Notes: a model not told the origin generated them from the letters alone. 8,935 bases of DNA from Chitinophagales bacterium (GCA_020631035.1 JAHDIA010000217.1:1-8935), one strand, 5' to 3'; shown: positions 1 to 5,952, counted from the stretch's first letter. Numbers and translations: made by a program.

Positions 1-1
1 T

Positions 2-85
2 GTGGCAGATTATCCTATAGGCGTCTATTGGGTTAAATTGAATGGTATGTATTCACAAAATATTTCAAAGTTTGTTAAGCAATAA
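2..85 (+). CDS. C-terminal end of a T9SS-secreted protein (partial)
   Basis: The frame beginning at base 2 is open to a TAA at 83-85 and gives 27 residues that start VADYPIGVYWVKLNG and end in KFVKQ. The pattern (P)xGVYxVK... followed by a short strand and a basic last residue or two is the final beta-hairpin of the T9SS type A C-terminal sorting domain, which directs cargo across the outer membrane and is then cleaved or used for anchoring. The passenger domain lies off the left edge, so the enzyme or adhesin it carries is unknown. A weak hairpin plus T-run at 133-157 may terminate it. The family call rests on a very short piece, but the ending is characteristic. Confidence 0.7.
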   Translation: MADYPIGVYWVKLNGMYSQNISKFVKQ

Positions 86-132
86 ATTTACTGAAAATTA
101 GATTAGGACGGAACGTTTGAGGCTTCGTTCGA

Positions 133-157
133 GGACGTCTCCCCGCTGTCCGTTTTT
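133..157 (+). terminator. Weak candidate terminator for the left-edge gene
   Basis: GGAC at 133-136 can pair with GTCC at 148-151, with a further G-T wobble, and TTTTT follows at 153-157. The stem is short and the loop is nine bases, so this is a tentative call. It lies about 50 bp after the stop codon at 83-85. Confidence 0.3.
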
Positions 158-248
158 ACTCCTCGCTTGCTTTGAAAGCTCACAATCATTCAGTCTCACC
201 ATTTAAGTTTTGCTGTACAAACGTAGAGTTTTCCCAAAATCCCAAAAG

Positions 249-272
249 GCGGCTGAGCTTGTCAAAGCCCGC
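249..272. repeat. Small dyad, possible dispersed intergenic motif
   Basis: GGCT (251-254) pairs with AGCC (266-269), and outer GC (249-250) pairs with GC (271-272) across a bulged C. The core GGCTGAGCTTGTCAAAGCC closely resembles a short motif (…GAGCTTGTCGAAGCC…) that I recall as frequent between genes in Bacteroidota genomes. That resemblance is from memory and unverified; the dyad itself is directly visible. Confidence 0.35.
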
Positions 273-340
273 TGTGGGGTAATCACTACCATCGGGCGTA
301 GAGGGAATGTACAGCCCTCCGAACCTAAACAAAGAACAAC

Positions 341-380
341 AAAAAATAAAAAAAGACTGACTCAAAAAAATGAGCCAGTC
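341..380 (-). terminator. Distal intrinsic terminator of the lipoprotein gene
   Basis: Read on the - strand, a 10-bp stem (371-380 with 355-364) encloses a six-base loop (365-370). All positions pair if one G-U wobble is allowed; on the + strand the same position would be an A-C mismatch. The stem is followed leftward by a T-rich tract (complement of 341-354: seven T, A, six T). The wobble and the tract fix the orientation. It lies after a second terminator at 385-417. Confidence 0.8.
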
Positions 381-384
381 CAGC

Positions 385-417
385 AAAAAAAGCCCTCCAA
401 GCGAAGCTTGGAGGAGC
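385..417 (-). terminator. Proximal intrinsic terminator of the lipoprotein gene
   Basis: On the - strand CCTCCAAGC (complement of 406-414) pairs perfectly with GCTTGGAGG (complement of 394-402) around a three-base TTC loop. Outer GC pairs (416-417 with 392-393) extend it across one bulged base. Seven T residues follow (complement of 385-391). It begins about 50 bp after the stop of the 469-1110 gene. Confidence 0.85.
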
Positions 418-468
418 ACATTCGGTACTAGATTTATCTATAAAAGGATTACTCTATTACAAGTCGAT

Positions 469-1110
469 TTAACAACCACTTCTTTTCTTTTGTGTATAGC
501 AAGAACAAGAAGTAGAAATATGACGACAATATTCTCTTTGATAGTAGAAGGTTAGTGTACCACCACCTTCACAACCCCAACATTGGCCAACCAACTGGCA
601 AGAACCACAGGGATTCCAAGGGCCTACATATAAAACTTCACAGCCTGAAGCAGCTTTATTGGCAGTGGCTTGGTCAATCAGAGGAAGAATTTCGGGAGTC
701 AAAGATTCAACTTGCGATCTCTTTAGATAAGTACCTGTAGGATATATATCTGTATAGAGATCAATCATACCATTGTCTTCTAAAACTTGCATAATTTTAC
801 TGTGTTCCATTACTGCTTCATATTCGTCCCATTCAAAGTCTACACTTTCTAATACACCAAGAGGAGAATAGTAGCCAATGGTACCACCATTGTTAAAATC
901 TTGATAAGCTTCGTAGGTGGCATCACCATAGCTCATAATACGGGCATTTTCCGCTTTGACTGCATCCAATTCGCTTTGGCTGACTTCTTGACCATCAATG
1001 ATAACAGTAGTTGGTTCAACAGCTTCTTTTTGACAAGCAGTAAAACAAATCAACATAGCAAACAAGGCAAACATTACAGATGCACTAAACTTAAATTTTG
1101 AAAAAATCAT
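469..1110 (-). CDS. Cysteine-rich outer-membrane (surface) lipoprotein
   Basis: This 213-residue protein starts at an ATG (1108-1110) and ends at TAA (469-471). Residues 1-25 are a signal peptide with a hydrophobic core (VMFALFAMLICF) and a loose lipobox, FTA-C26. C26 is followed by Q-K-E, which fits the Q-K-(D/E)-type surface-export signal described for Bacteroidota lipoproteins, so the protein is probably lipidated and displayed on the outer face of the outer membrane. Residues 30-150 are acidic, partly helical and unfamiliar. The last 57 residues hold nine cysteines (157, 168, 171, 177, 180, 195, 202, 204, 213), including two CxxC pairs five residues apart and an aromatic Y-Y strand, then a basic tail. 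This could be a disulfide-knotted or metal-binding domain. I do not recognise a family and assign no function. Two strong terminators follow it, and 527 bp separate it from the next - strand gene, so it is probably monocistronic. Confidence 0.85.
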   Translation of the reverse strand: MIFSKFKFSASVMFALFAMLICFTACQKEAVEPTTVIIDGQEVSQSELDAVKAENARIMSYGDATYEAYQDFNNGGTIGYYSPLGVLESVDFEWDEYEAVMEHSKIMQVLEDNGMIDLYTDIYPTGTYLKRSQVESLTPEILPLIDQATANKAASGCEVLYVGPWNPCGSCQLVGQCWGCEGGGTLTFYYQREYCRHISTSCSCYTQKKRSGC

Positions 1111-1150
1111 AATAAAATTGAATTTTAAGATAGGCCATAAATATCCAGTA

Positions 1151-1204
1151 CCACAAGTAGATTGCAGTTGGCATTAGACCTTTGGGTTAATGAATAAATT
1201 AAAT
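1151..1204. repeat. Direct repeat, copy 1 (partner 1308-1361)
   Basis: ATTGCAGTTG (1161-1170), TTTGGGTTAA (1181-1190) and TGAATAAA (1191-1198) recur at identical spacing in copy 2, with a few substitutions between them. The offset is 157 bp. Weaker similarity extends about 20 bp further left in both copies. Copy 1 ends about 40 bp upstream of the lipoprotein start codon. Confidence 0.85.
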
Positions 1205-1307
1205 TAAACTAAAGAATTAAAGATCATTTATGTTATTAACTCTTTATAATTAAGTTGTAAATTTTACTAAAAAAAAATTGTAGTTAGCAGGGCAAAGAAA
1301 TTTTATA

Positions 1308-1361
1308 CTACAAATACATTGCAGTTGACATTTGCCATTTGGGTTAATGAATAAACTAAAT
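1308..1361. repeat. Direct repeat, copy 2 (partner 1151-1204)
   Basis: This has the same element order as copy 1: ATTGCAGTTG (1318-1327), TTTGGGTTAA (1338-1347), TGAATAAA (1348-1355), then CTAAAT. The substitutions suggest an old duplication, or two copies of a regulatory block. No open frame or transposase is associated with it. Confidence 0.85.
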
Positions 1362-1381
1362 GAAAAGGTGTTTATTATACT

Positions 1382-1402
1382 CAATACTTATCCTAAGTAT
1401 TG
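1382..1402. other. Perfect 9-bp hairpin in spacer
   Basis: CAATACTTA (1382-1390) and TAAGTATTG (1394-1402) are exact reverse complements separated by TCC. An AT-rich stretch with TATTTTTATG follows on the + strand, but no gene ends just upstream on that strand. Its role is unclear: a binding site or an orphan terminator are both possible. Confidence 0.5.
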
Positions 1403-1551
1403 CTATTATTTTTATGTATTTTATATCCCTAAAAAGATGTTATAAAAAATTGAAAATAAGTTTTTTTATGTTATTTTTGAACAAGTCGAGCTTGTTGTAA
1501 AAGAGGGCTATAAAAACCTCATTTAATATAAATTTTCAAATTAATTGACTT

Positions 1552-1611
1552 TAAAGTGATGGCCAAACATTTACCAAGGTGTGGCAAATGTTTGAACCAT
1601 TACACACTTTA
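1552..1611 (-). terminator. Long 3' hairpin after the small T9SS protein gene
   Basis: Three stacked stems are visible: TAAAGTG/CACTTTA (1552-1558 with 1605-1611), ATGG/CCAT (1559-1562 with 1597-1600) and CAAACATTT/AAATGTTTG (1564-1572 with 1586-1594). They give about 20 base pairs with small bulges and a 13-base loop. The structure begins about 26 bp beyond the TAA of the 1638-2066 gene. It lacks a clean T-run on the - strand, so it may protect the 3' end or end transcription by another route. Confidence 0.5.
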
Positions 1612-1637
1612 TAAGGTTGGGGGTTAATGTATGTATA

Positions 1638-2066
1638 TTACTGTTTTAACATATTGCCAATAAATTGCTTATCATTTGTGGTTAACTGATAATAGTATAT
1701 ACCTGCAGGTAAGTTTGCGGTGTTATAATTAAGGTGGTGCGTACCTGGGTACTGCAATGCACCACTTACTAAGTGTGCTACCTCCCTACCAGTATTGTCA
1801 AATATTTTGACAAAAACCACACTCTCTCGACTGAGAGTATAACTAATGTTTACATATGAAATTGTAGGATTTGGATATAACTCAAAATGTTCTAAATTTG
1901 GGTTGGCTGCGAGCTGTTTCATGGCAGTGCAGGGTTCAGGGTCAGTTAGTATATTTACAACTCCTGCCTGGACACCTCTACACTGTGCTTGCAAGTAATT
2001 AGTAAATAGTAAACAAAGACCAAATACGAATGTGCTTTTTAACACAAAAGAAGTTAAATTTTTCAT
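1638..2066 (-). CDS. Mini T9SS cargo: signal peptide, short peptide, sorting domain
   Basis: This 142-residue protein has an ATG at 2064-2066 and a TAA at 1638-1640. Residues 1-27 form a clear Sec signal peptide with a likely cleavage LQA27|Q28. Residues ~28-60 are a short segment with only two cysteines (C29 and C46, sixteen residues between) that could close a disulfide loop. Residues ~61-142 form a complete T9SS type A sorting domain: FELYPNP, a VKIFDNTGREV strand, the PAGIYYYQL motif and a final MLKQ. The protein is therefore predicted to cross the outer membrane by T9SS, but after the sorting domain is removed only about 33 residues of cargo remain. Known T9SS cargo normally carries a large enzyme or adhesin. 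The intact signal peptide and start argue against a simple 3' fragment, but an internal deletion of a once longer gene cannot be excluded. A good -7 element lies at 2132-2139. Confidence 0.85.
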   Translation of the reverse strand: MKNLTSFVLKSTFVFGLCLLFTNYLQAQCRGVQAGVVNILTDPEPCTAMKQLAANPNLEHFELYPNPTISYVNISYTLSRESVVFVKIFDNTGREVAHLVSGALQYPGTHHLNYNTANLPAGIYYYQLTTNDKQFIGNMLKQ

Positions 2067-2131
2067 AGATTGTTTTATTCAGATAATAATTAAAAAAACT
2101 TTCTTAATGGTTTACCTCATTTTGTATACCT

Positions 2132-2139
2132 CAAATATA
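2132..2139 (-). promoter_or_regulatory. Bacteroidota -7 element for the mini T9SS gene
   Basis: The - strand reads TATATTTG, an exact match to the TAnnTTTG consensus, 66 bp upstream of the ATG. A T-run ending in TTTG (complement of 2155-2162) lies 15 bp further upstream as a possible -33 element; this spacing is shorter than usual. Confidence 0.6.
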
Positions 2140-2217
2140 GAGTAAGCACAAAGACAAAAAAATTACAACAATACGTAAAAAACGCCAAGTTTTACTGCTT
2201 GTTGCTGACATAACCAA

Positions 2218-2244
2218 TTGATATTCAGCGATATAATTCGTTTG
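2218..2244 (+). promoter_or_regulatory. Weak candidate promoter for the 480-residue protein
   Basis: TTG (2218-2220) is followed after 16 bp by TTCGTTTG (2237-2244), which matches TAnnTTTG at seven of eight positions... the second base is T instead of A. It lies about 60 bp before the ATG at 2305. The match is imperfect and the spacing slightly short, so this is tentative. Confidence 0.3.
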
Positions 2245-2304
2245 TGGAAATCTGGAAAAAAACTTTTTTCTGGTTATTTTTTAATGAAATTATAGTTGAG
2301 TCAT

Positions 2305-3747
2305 ATGACAAATGCCGTCAAAATAGTCGAATTAATGAAAAGTTTCGACAAGACAGAACAAAAGCGTTTTATAGCTTTTGTTTGTTCACCATTGTTTAAC
2401 AAAAAGAAAGAAATTGAAATATTAAGCGAACAAATAATTAAATCACTCCCTAAAATACCAAGAGGTACAGCCCTTAATGGAAAAGTACTTTATAAAAAAG
2501 TATTTAAAGGCGAGGCATACAATGCCAACAAATGGCAAAAATTGTTAACATTACAAGTGAAGCTGCTAGAACAGTTTATAGCTTTTGATAATGTATGGGA
2601 CAAGCCCAATGTTCAGAAATTTAATAATTTAGTATTTTACAGACAAAGGGCGCTTACTGATTTTTTTGAAGAAAGTTATAAGGAATTAAACAAAATCCAT
2701 CAAAAAGAAACAGTCAAAAATGATGAAGGTTATTGTCGTCAATATGAAATGGCTTGTTTGTACTACAATTATGTTACTGAAAATTCTTCCAATAGAAAAA
2801 TATCTTTAGACAATACCATTCTAATTGATGCAGCACATAACCTAGAGGTGTTTTATCTAATCAGTCAACTCAAATTGGCTTGTCATTCATTGAATAATCA
2901 GAGCATTGTTAGAAATAGACAAGTTGTAGAATTAAGCAAAGAAATTATAGAAAAAATTCAACAGCCTAAATTTGCAGATATTCCACTACTTACTGCCTTT
3001 TACAATTGTTGGATGTTTTTGGGTAGTATCGAAAATGAAGTCAACTTTCAAAATTTAAAGAATCTCTTGAACCAAGAGTTGTTTAACCAGCATCCAGAAG
3101 ATGAAAAGTTTTTATATGATTTGGCAATGAACTTTTGCGCTTTGAAAATCAATATGGGGAATGCTCAATACTATAAAGAAATTTTTGAGTTGTTCCAGTT
3201 GGCCATTACCAAACCAAGTTTTTATTTCAATGGATATTTGTACAATGACACAGTTAAGAACATTGTAACGGTTGGCTTGGCCATTGGCGAATTGGATTGG
3301 ATTGAATATTTTTTAGAAAATTACAAAGATAAATTGCATCCTAATTTTAGAGACGACATCTATCATTACAACTTGGCACAGTTGGCATTTGAACGAGCAA
3401 ATTATGACAAGGCATTTCAGTATCTTCAAGATGTTAAGTTTAAAGACATTTTTTTTAGGATTGACAAGAAAAAAACACTCATCAAAATTGCCTACGAAAA
3501 AGATGAGTTCAATGAATTGGAAAATTTGCTCAATGCCTTTGATATGCAGATTTGGCGGGACCAAGTAGTGGTACCCGAAAAAATAGAAGCTTATGAAAAC
3601 TTCGTTAAACGTCTCAAACAGCTTGTCAATATTGCTGAGTTTGAAAAAGACAAACTCAAAAAATTGCGCATTAAATTAGAAAGTACAGAACGCATTACCG
3701 AAAGGGCATGGCTCAAAAATAAGGTGGTAGAAAAATTGCACGCTTGA
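2305..3747 (+). CDS. Helical cytoplasmic protein of unknown function
   Basis: Starting at ATG 2305 the protein has 480 residues; a TTG at 2296 in frame would add three. I prefer the ATG because the conserved-looking part begins just after it. There is no signal peptide or membrane segment. The N-terminal portion has a pattern I recognise from uncharacterised Bacteroidota proteins of about 450-500 residues: a short helix ending in SFDK, then RFIAFVCSPLFN (21-32), then LYKKVFKGE (62-70). The rest is almost entirely alpha-helical, rich in K, E, L and N, with a TPR-like helix pair near 352-375 (AQLAFERANYDKAFQYL) and a charged, coiled C-terminus. A scaffold or protein-protein interaction role is possible but is inference. 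It is divergent from the mini T9SS gene and convergent with the GH16 gene, and appears monocistronic, with its own terminator. Confidence 0.85.
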   Translation: MTNAVKIVELMKSFDKTEQKRFIAFVCSPLFNKKKEIEILSEQIIKSLPKIPRGTALNGKVLYKKVFKGEAYNANKWQKLLTLQVKLLEQFIAFDNVWDKPNVQKFNNLVFYRQRALTDFFEESYKELNKIHQKETVKNDEGYCRQYEMACLYYNYVTENSSNRKISLDNTILIDAAHNLEVFYLISQLKLACHSLNNQSIVRNRQVVELSKEIIEKIQQPKFADIPLLTAFYNCWMFLGSIENEVNFQNLKNLLNQELFNQHPEDEKFLYDLAMNFCALKINMGNAQYYKEIFELFQLAITKPSFYFNGYLYNDTVKNIVTVGLAIGELDWIEYFLENYKDKLHPNFRDDIYHYNLAQLAFERANYDKAFQYLQDVKFKDIFFRIDKKKTLIKIAYEKDEFNELENLLNAFDMQIWRDQVVVPEKIEAYENFVKRLKQLVNIAEFEKDKLKKLRIKLESTERITERAWLKNKVVEKLHA

Positions 3748-3770
3748 CAATGGAGTCAAGTTTTATTTTT
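3743..3770 (+). terminator. Terminator overlapping the stop codon
   Basis: CTTGAC (3743-3748) and GTCAAG (3755-3760) form a 6-bp stem with a six-base loop, followed by TTTTATTTTT (3761-3770). The left arm contains the TGA stop (3745-3747) of the preceding gene, so coding and termination signals overlap. Confidence 0.75.
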
Positions 3771-3807
3771 AGCGCAGGATGAGCGGGTAGATGCACGCTT
3801 GTACGAA

Positions 3808-3867
3808 GGGCAAAGTATGCGTTGGCTAACCAGTACTCCCGTAGCCTCAATGTCACGCACGCTGCCC
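3808..3867. repeat. GC-rich structured intergenic element
   Basis: Nested inverted arms are visible: GGGCA/TGCCC (3808-3812 with 3863-3867), TGCGT/ACGCA (3818-3822 with 3855-3859) and GGCTA/TAGCC (3824-3828 with 3842-3846), around a 13-base loop. The surrounding 3771-3868 is much more GC-rich than the flanking genes. It sits between convergent genes, the typical place for REP-like dispersed elements. The copy number in the genome cannot be judged from here. Confidence 0.55.
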
Positions 3868-3916
3868 CAAAATAAATCTATTCATTTGTGTTTTAATGTA
3901 ATGAGCAATAATTGAT

Positions 3917-5881
3917 TTAATTGTCATTACAAGGATCAATGATGACCTCAAATTTCCCACCCGACTTGACCTCAAAATTACCATTTAAATCTACTTCATT
4001 GGCTTTGAAAATTACACAGTCAGGATTTTCTACTTGACCATCAGATTTAATCAAATGTTCAACTTGGTAGGTGTTGGGATGAATGGATTGATTGAGTATG
4101 TCCAAGGTATAAGAACAATTGTTGCAATCAATGGGCGTCAAACTAATGTTGTCGTAATAGGTCGTAATATTGGAAGAACCCGTATTGAACAAAATGCGCC
4201 CATCAGTGTCGGTGGGATCGTTCATCGTAAACTGAAAACTATAGTTTGTAGGAGTCGTACTTAGGGTTTGGGAATGGTAGTAGTATTGACTTCCGTTGGC
4301 TTTGGCAACAATGACATTGGAACTTCTAGAAGCGTCTGCGTAGGCATCGTAACTCACTATATAGGTTTGACCCGTTTCCAATAATATACCCGTTTGACGC
4401 GCCCCCAAATGCCAATTGCTTGTACCTGCTGTTTGGACGTTTACTTGTAAATACCCATTGTTGTTTACAGATAAATGACCAGAGGCATTGCCATAAGTAT
4501 ACAAATCCCAATGATTGGTCGTTTCATCAAAATATTTGTTTTGAATCAATTCGCAAGCAGCAAGAGGGTCGCAATCTATAGGGACAATACTAATGTATTC
4601 ATAGTAAACAGGAATCGAGGAATTGCCAGAACCCAAAGTAATGCGAGCATCAGTATTGGTAGTTTGATTCATCGTAAACTGAAAACTATAATTGGTCGAA
4701 ACCGTTGTCAAATTTTGATTGTGATAATAATATTGTGTCCCGTCGCTATGATGTACAATCACATTGCTGCTACGGTTGGCATCGGCATAGGCGGCATAAT
4801 TGACCTCGTAGGTTTTCCCATTTTCCAATTCAAATCCCGTCTGACGAACGCCCAAATGCCAAGTACTTGTTCCTGGATTGGCGGCACTTACTTTTAAATG
4901 ACCATTGTTGGTGATGGACAAATTGCCACTGGCTCCATTAAAGCTCACCAAGTTCCAATCAGTCGTACCATCTTGGAAATCGTAATTGTTGAGCAATTCA
5001 CAAGCGGCGGGTGTAGGAGAACAATTGGGGTCGAGTTGGTAGACACGTACCCAGTCTACTTCCATAGTAGCAGGCAATTGGTTGGTATTATTGTAAGCAT
5101 TGTTGTGTGGTATATTCAAATAATCACCTCCAATGGCCATATTCAAACGCAAATAAAAGGGAATGTCAAAAGGTTGAGGATGGACACCTGCATTGGGTTC
5201 GTCAAAATTGTTGATGGTGTGGTAGTGATTGCCATCAATGTAAAATTTGAGTTCCCCCAATTTCCATTCAACTGCATAGGTATGCCAGTTCTGTGCATCG
5301 CCCACAGTATATGGACCTTTTTCTTGTTGTCTGTCGGCAGCACTATTGCCCCAGTGAGCATTGCCATAAGATTGGGTCATATCGTGTCCCTTGATTTCAA
5401 AAATATCAATCTCTCCACTTTGTGGCCAAGCTCCATAGACAGTATCTTGGGGACTCATCCAAAAGGCGGGCCAAGTACTATTGGATTGGGGTACTTTTAC
5501 CCTTGCTTCAAAATAACCAAATGTCCAATTGGCTTTGTCTTTGGTTTGTACAAAACCCGAAGTGAAATCTTGATCCCCAGTACAAGTATAACCAGGTTCA
5601 TATCGAGCAGTAATTTTAAGTGAGCCATTGGACACACTTACATTATTGAGACTATTGGTGTAACAGCTTTGCACATTTGATCCATTCCAACCTCCTGTTT
5701 GATACCCCCATTTGTTGCTGTCCAATGTGTTGGCATCAAATTCGTCGGACCACACCAAATTGTAACAAGCATCGGGTTGTGCAGTCAATCCTTTAAAGGC
5801 ATAAACGAATAAAGCTAAAATTAAAAAGGAGATTTTGGACCTTTTTGAGGATAATAAAGCAAAGTTAAGGTAAGCATTCAT
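3917..5881 (-). CDS. Secreted GH16 endo-beta-glucanase with two CBM-like modules
   Basis: This protein has 654 residues from the ATG at 5881; an in-frame TTG at 5887 is less likely. A Sec signal peptide ends near LTA34|Q35. Residues ~40-282 are a glycoside hydrolase family 16 domain: the WPAFWM motif, then GEIDIFE with predicted nucleophile E157, helper D159 and acid/base E162, and a closing MEVDWVRVYQ strand. The beta-bulge form ExDxxE is that of laminarinase-type members, so cleavage of beta-1,3 or mixed-link glucans is the likeliest reaction, outside the cytoplasm. Residues ~295-436 and ~444-586 are two similar beta-sandwich modules of the CBM4/9 type, sharing for example the WHLG.RQTG, YADA.RSSNVIV and NYSFQFTMN blocks. 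Residues ~590-654 are a short module ending GGKFEVIIDPC, often seen in secreted proteins of this phylum. No T9SS type A sorting domain follows. The gene is divergent from the esterase gene at 6369; I see no convincing -7 element. Confidence 0.92.
   Translation of the reverse strand: MNAYLNFALLSSKRSKISFLILALFVYAFKGLTAQPDACYNLVWSDEFDANTLDSNKWGYQTGGWNGSNVQSCYTNSLNNVSVSNGSLKITARYEPGYTCTGDQDFTSGFVQTKDKANWTFGYFEARVKVPQSNSTWPAFWMSPQDTVYGAWPQSGEIDIFEIKGHDMTQSYGNAHWGNSAADRQQEKGPYTVGDAQNWHTYAVEWKLGELKFYIDGNHYHTINNFDEPNAGVHPQPFDIPFYLRLNMAIGGDYLNIPHNNAYNNTNQLPATMEVDWVRVYQLDPNCSPTPAACELLNNYDFQDGTTDWNLVSFNGASGNLSITNNGHLKVSAANPGTSTWHLGVRQTGFELENGKTYEVNYAAYADANRSSNVIVHHSDGTQYYYHNQNLTTVSTNYSFQFTMNQTTNTDARITLGSGNSSIPVYYEYISIVPIDCDPLAACELIQNKYFDETTNHWDLYTYGNASGHLSVNNNGYLQVNVQTAGTSNWHLGARQTGILLETGQTYIVSYDAYADASRSSNVIVAKANGSQYYYHSQTLSTTPTNYSFQFTMNDPTDTDGRILFNTGSSNITTYYDNISLTPIDCNNCSYTLDILNQSIHPNTYQVEHLIKSDGQVENPDCVIFKANEVDLNGNFEVKSGGKFEVIIDPCNDN
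4124..4552 (-). repeat. Intragenic repeat, second CBM-like module
   Basis: This segment encodes residues ~444-586 and repeats 4574-4999 at an offset of 447 bp (149 codons). An identical 23-bp stretch lies at 4221-4243 and 4668-4690. Protein similarity covers the whole module, which indicates tandem duplication. Confidence 0.85.
4574..4999 (-). repeat. Intragenic repeat, first CBM-like module
   Basis: This segment encodes residues ~295-436 of the GH16 protein. It is the partner of 4124-4552, with the same order of blocks including the aromatic YYYH turn and the NYSFQFTMN strand. Drift between the copies is mostly in surface positions and in the linker. Confidence 0.85.
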
Positions 5882-5952
5882 AAACAAAGCTTGATAGTTA
5901 GATTAAAGTGATTGTTTTTCTGGCTCTTAAATTTACGATATTTATATGTTAG

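Larger units (their letters stand above)
86..468. other. Intergenic block between convergent genes, partly GC-rich
   Basis: This gap of about 380 bp lies between the end of the T9SS cargo gene (+) and the end of the lipoprotein gene (-). Bases ~105-320 are clearly richer in G+C than the neighbouring genes and contain several dyads: GAACG (111-115) with CGTTC (126-130), GGAC (133-136) with GTCC (148-151), and a hairpin at 249-272. Two strong terminators reading leftward fill 341-417. Short open frames on both strands cross this block, but they run through the terminators and have no recognisable protein pattern, so I annotate no gene here. Confidence 0.7.
1111..1637. other. AT-rich spacer with duplicated segment and hairpins
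   Basis: These 527 bp separate two - strand genes and contain no credible coding sequence. Visible contents are a ~54-bp direct repeat (1151-1204 and 1308-1361), a perfect 9-bp hairpin (1382-1402), a 6-bp hairpin AACAAG/CTTGTT (1480-1496) and a long imperfect hairpin (1552-1611). Any promoter of the lipoprotein gene must lie here. The nearest -7-like match on the - strand is TGTATTTG (complement of 1311-1318, seven of eight positions), inside the second repeat copy; I do not consider it established. Confidence 0.6.

Noticed and set aside
186..431. Overlapping open frames of about 75 codons on both strands
   Set aside because: They run through two strong terminators and palindromic GC-rich DNA and show no protein-like pattern.
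370..740. Short + strand frames antisense to the lipoprotein gene's 3' half
   Set aside because: The - strand protein has a signal peptide, lipobox and terminators; these frames are shadows of it or cross its terminator.
2296..2304. TTG start adding three residues to the 480-residue protein
   Set aside because: An ATG at 2305 lies just downstream and the added residues carry no conserved feature.
3748..3915. In-frame 55-codon extension after the TGA at 3745-3747
   Set aside because: It crosses a terminator and a structured GC-rich element and does not resemble a protein domain; mentioned only as part of the stop-codon overlap.
4898..5623. Open frame of 241 codons on the + strand
   Set aside because: It is entirely antisense to the GH16 catalytic domain, which has clear catalytic motifs, and has no recognisable features of its own. 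Other + strand frames at 4034-4897 are the same kind of shadow.
5882..5887. TTG start at 5887 for the GH16 gene
   Set aside because: The ATG at 5881 is two codons downstream and gives an equally good signal peptide.
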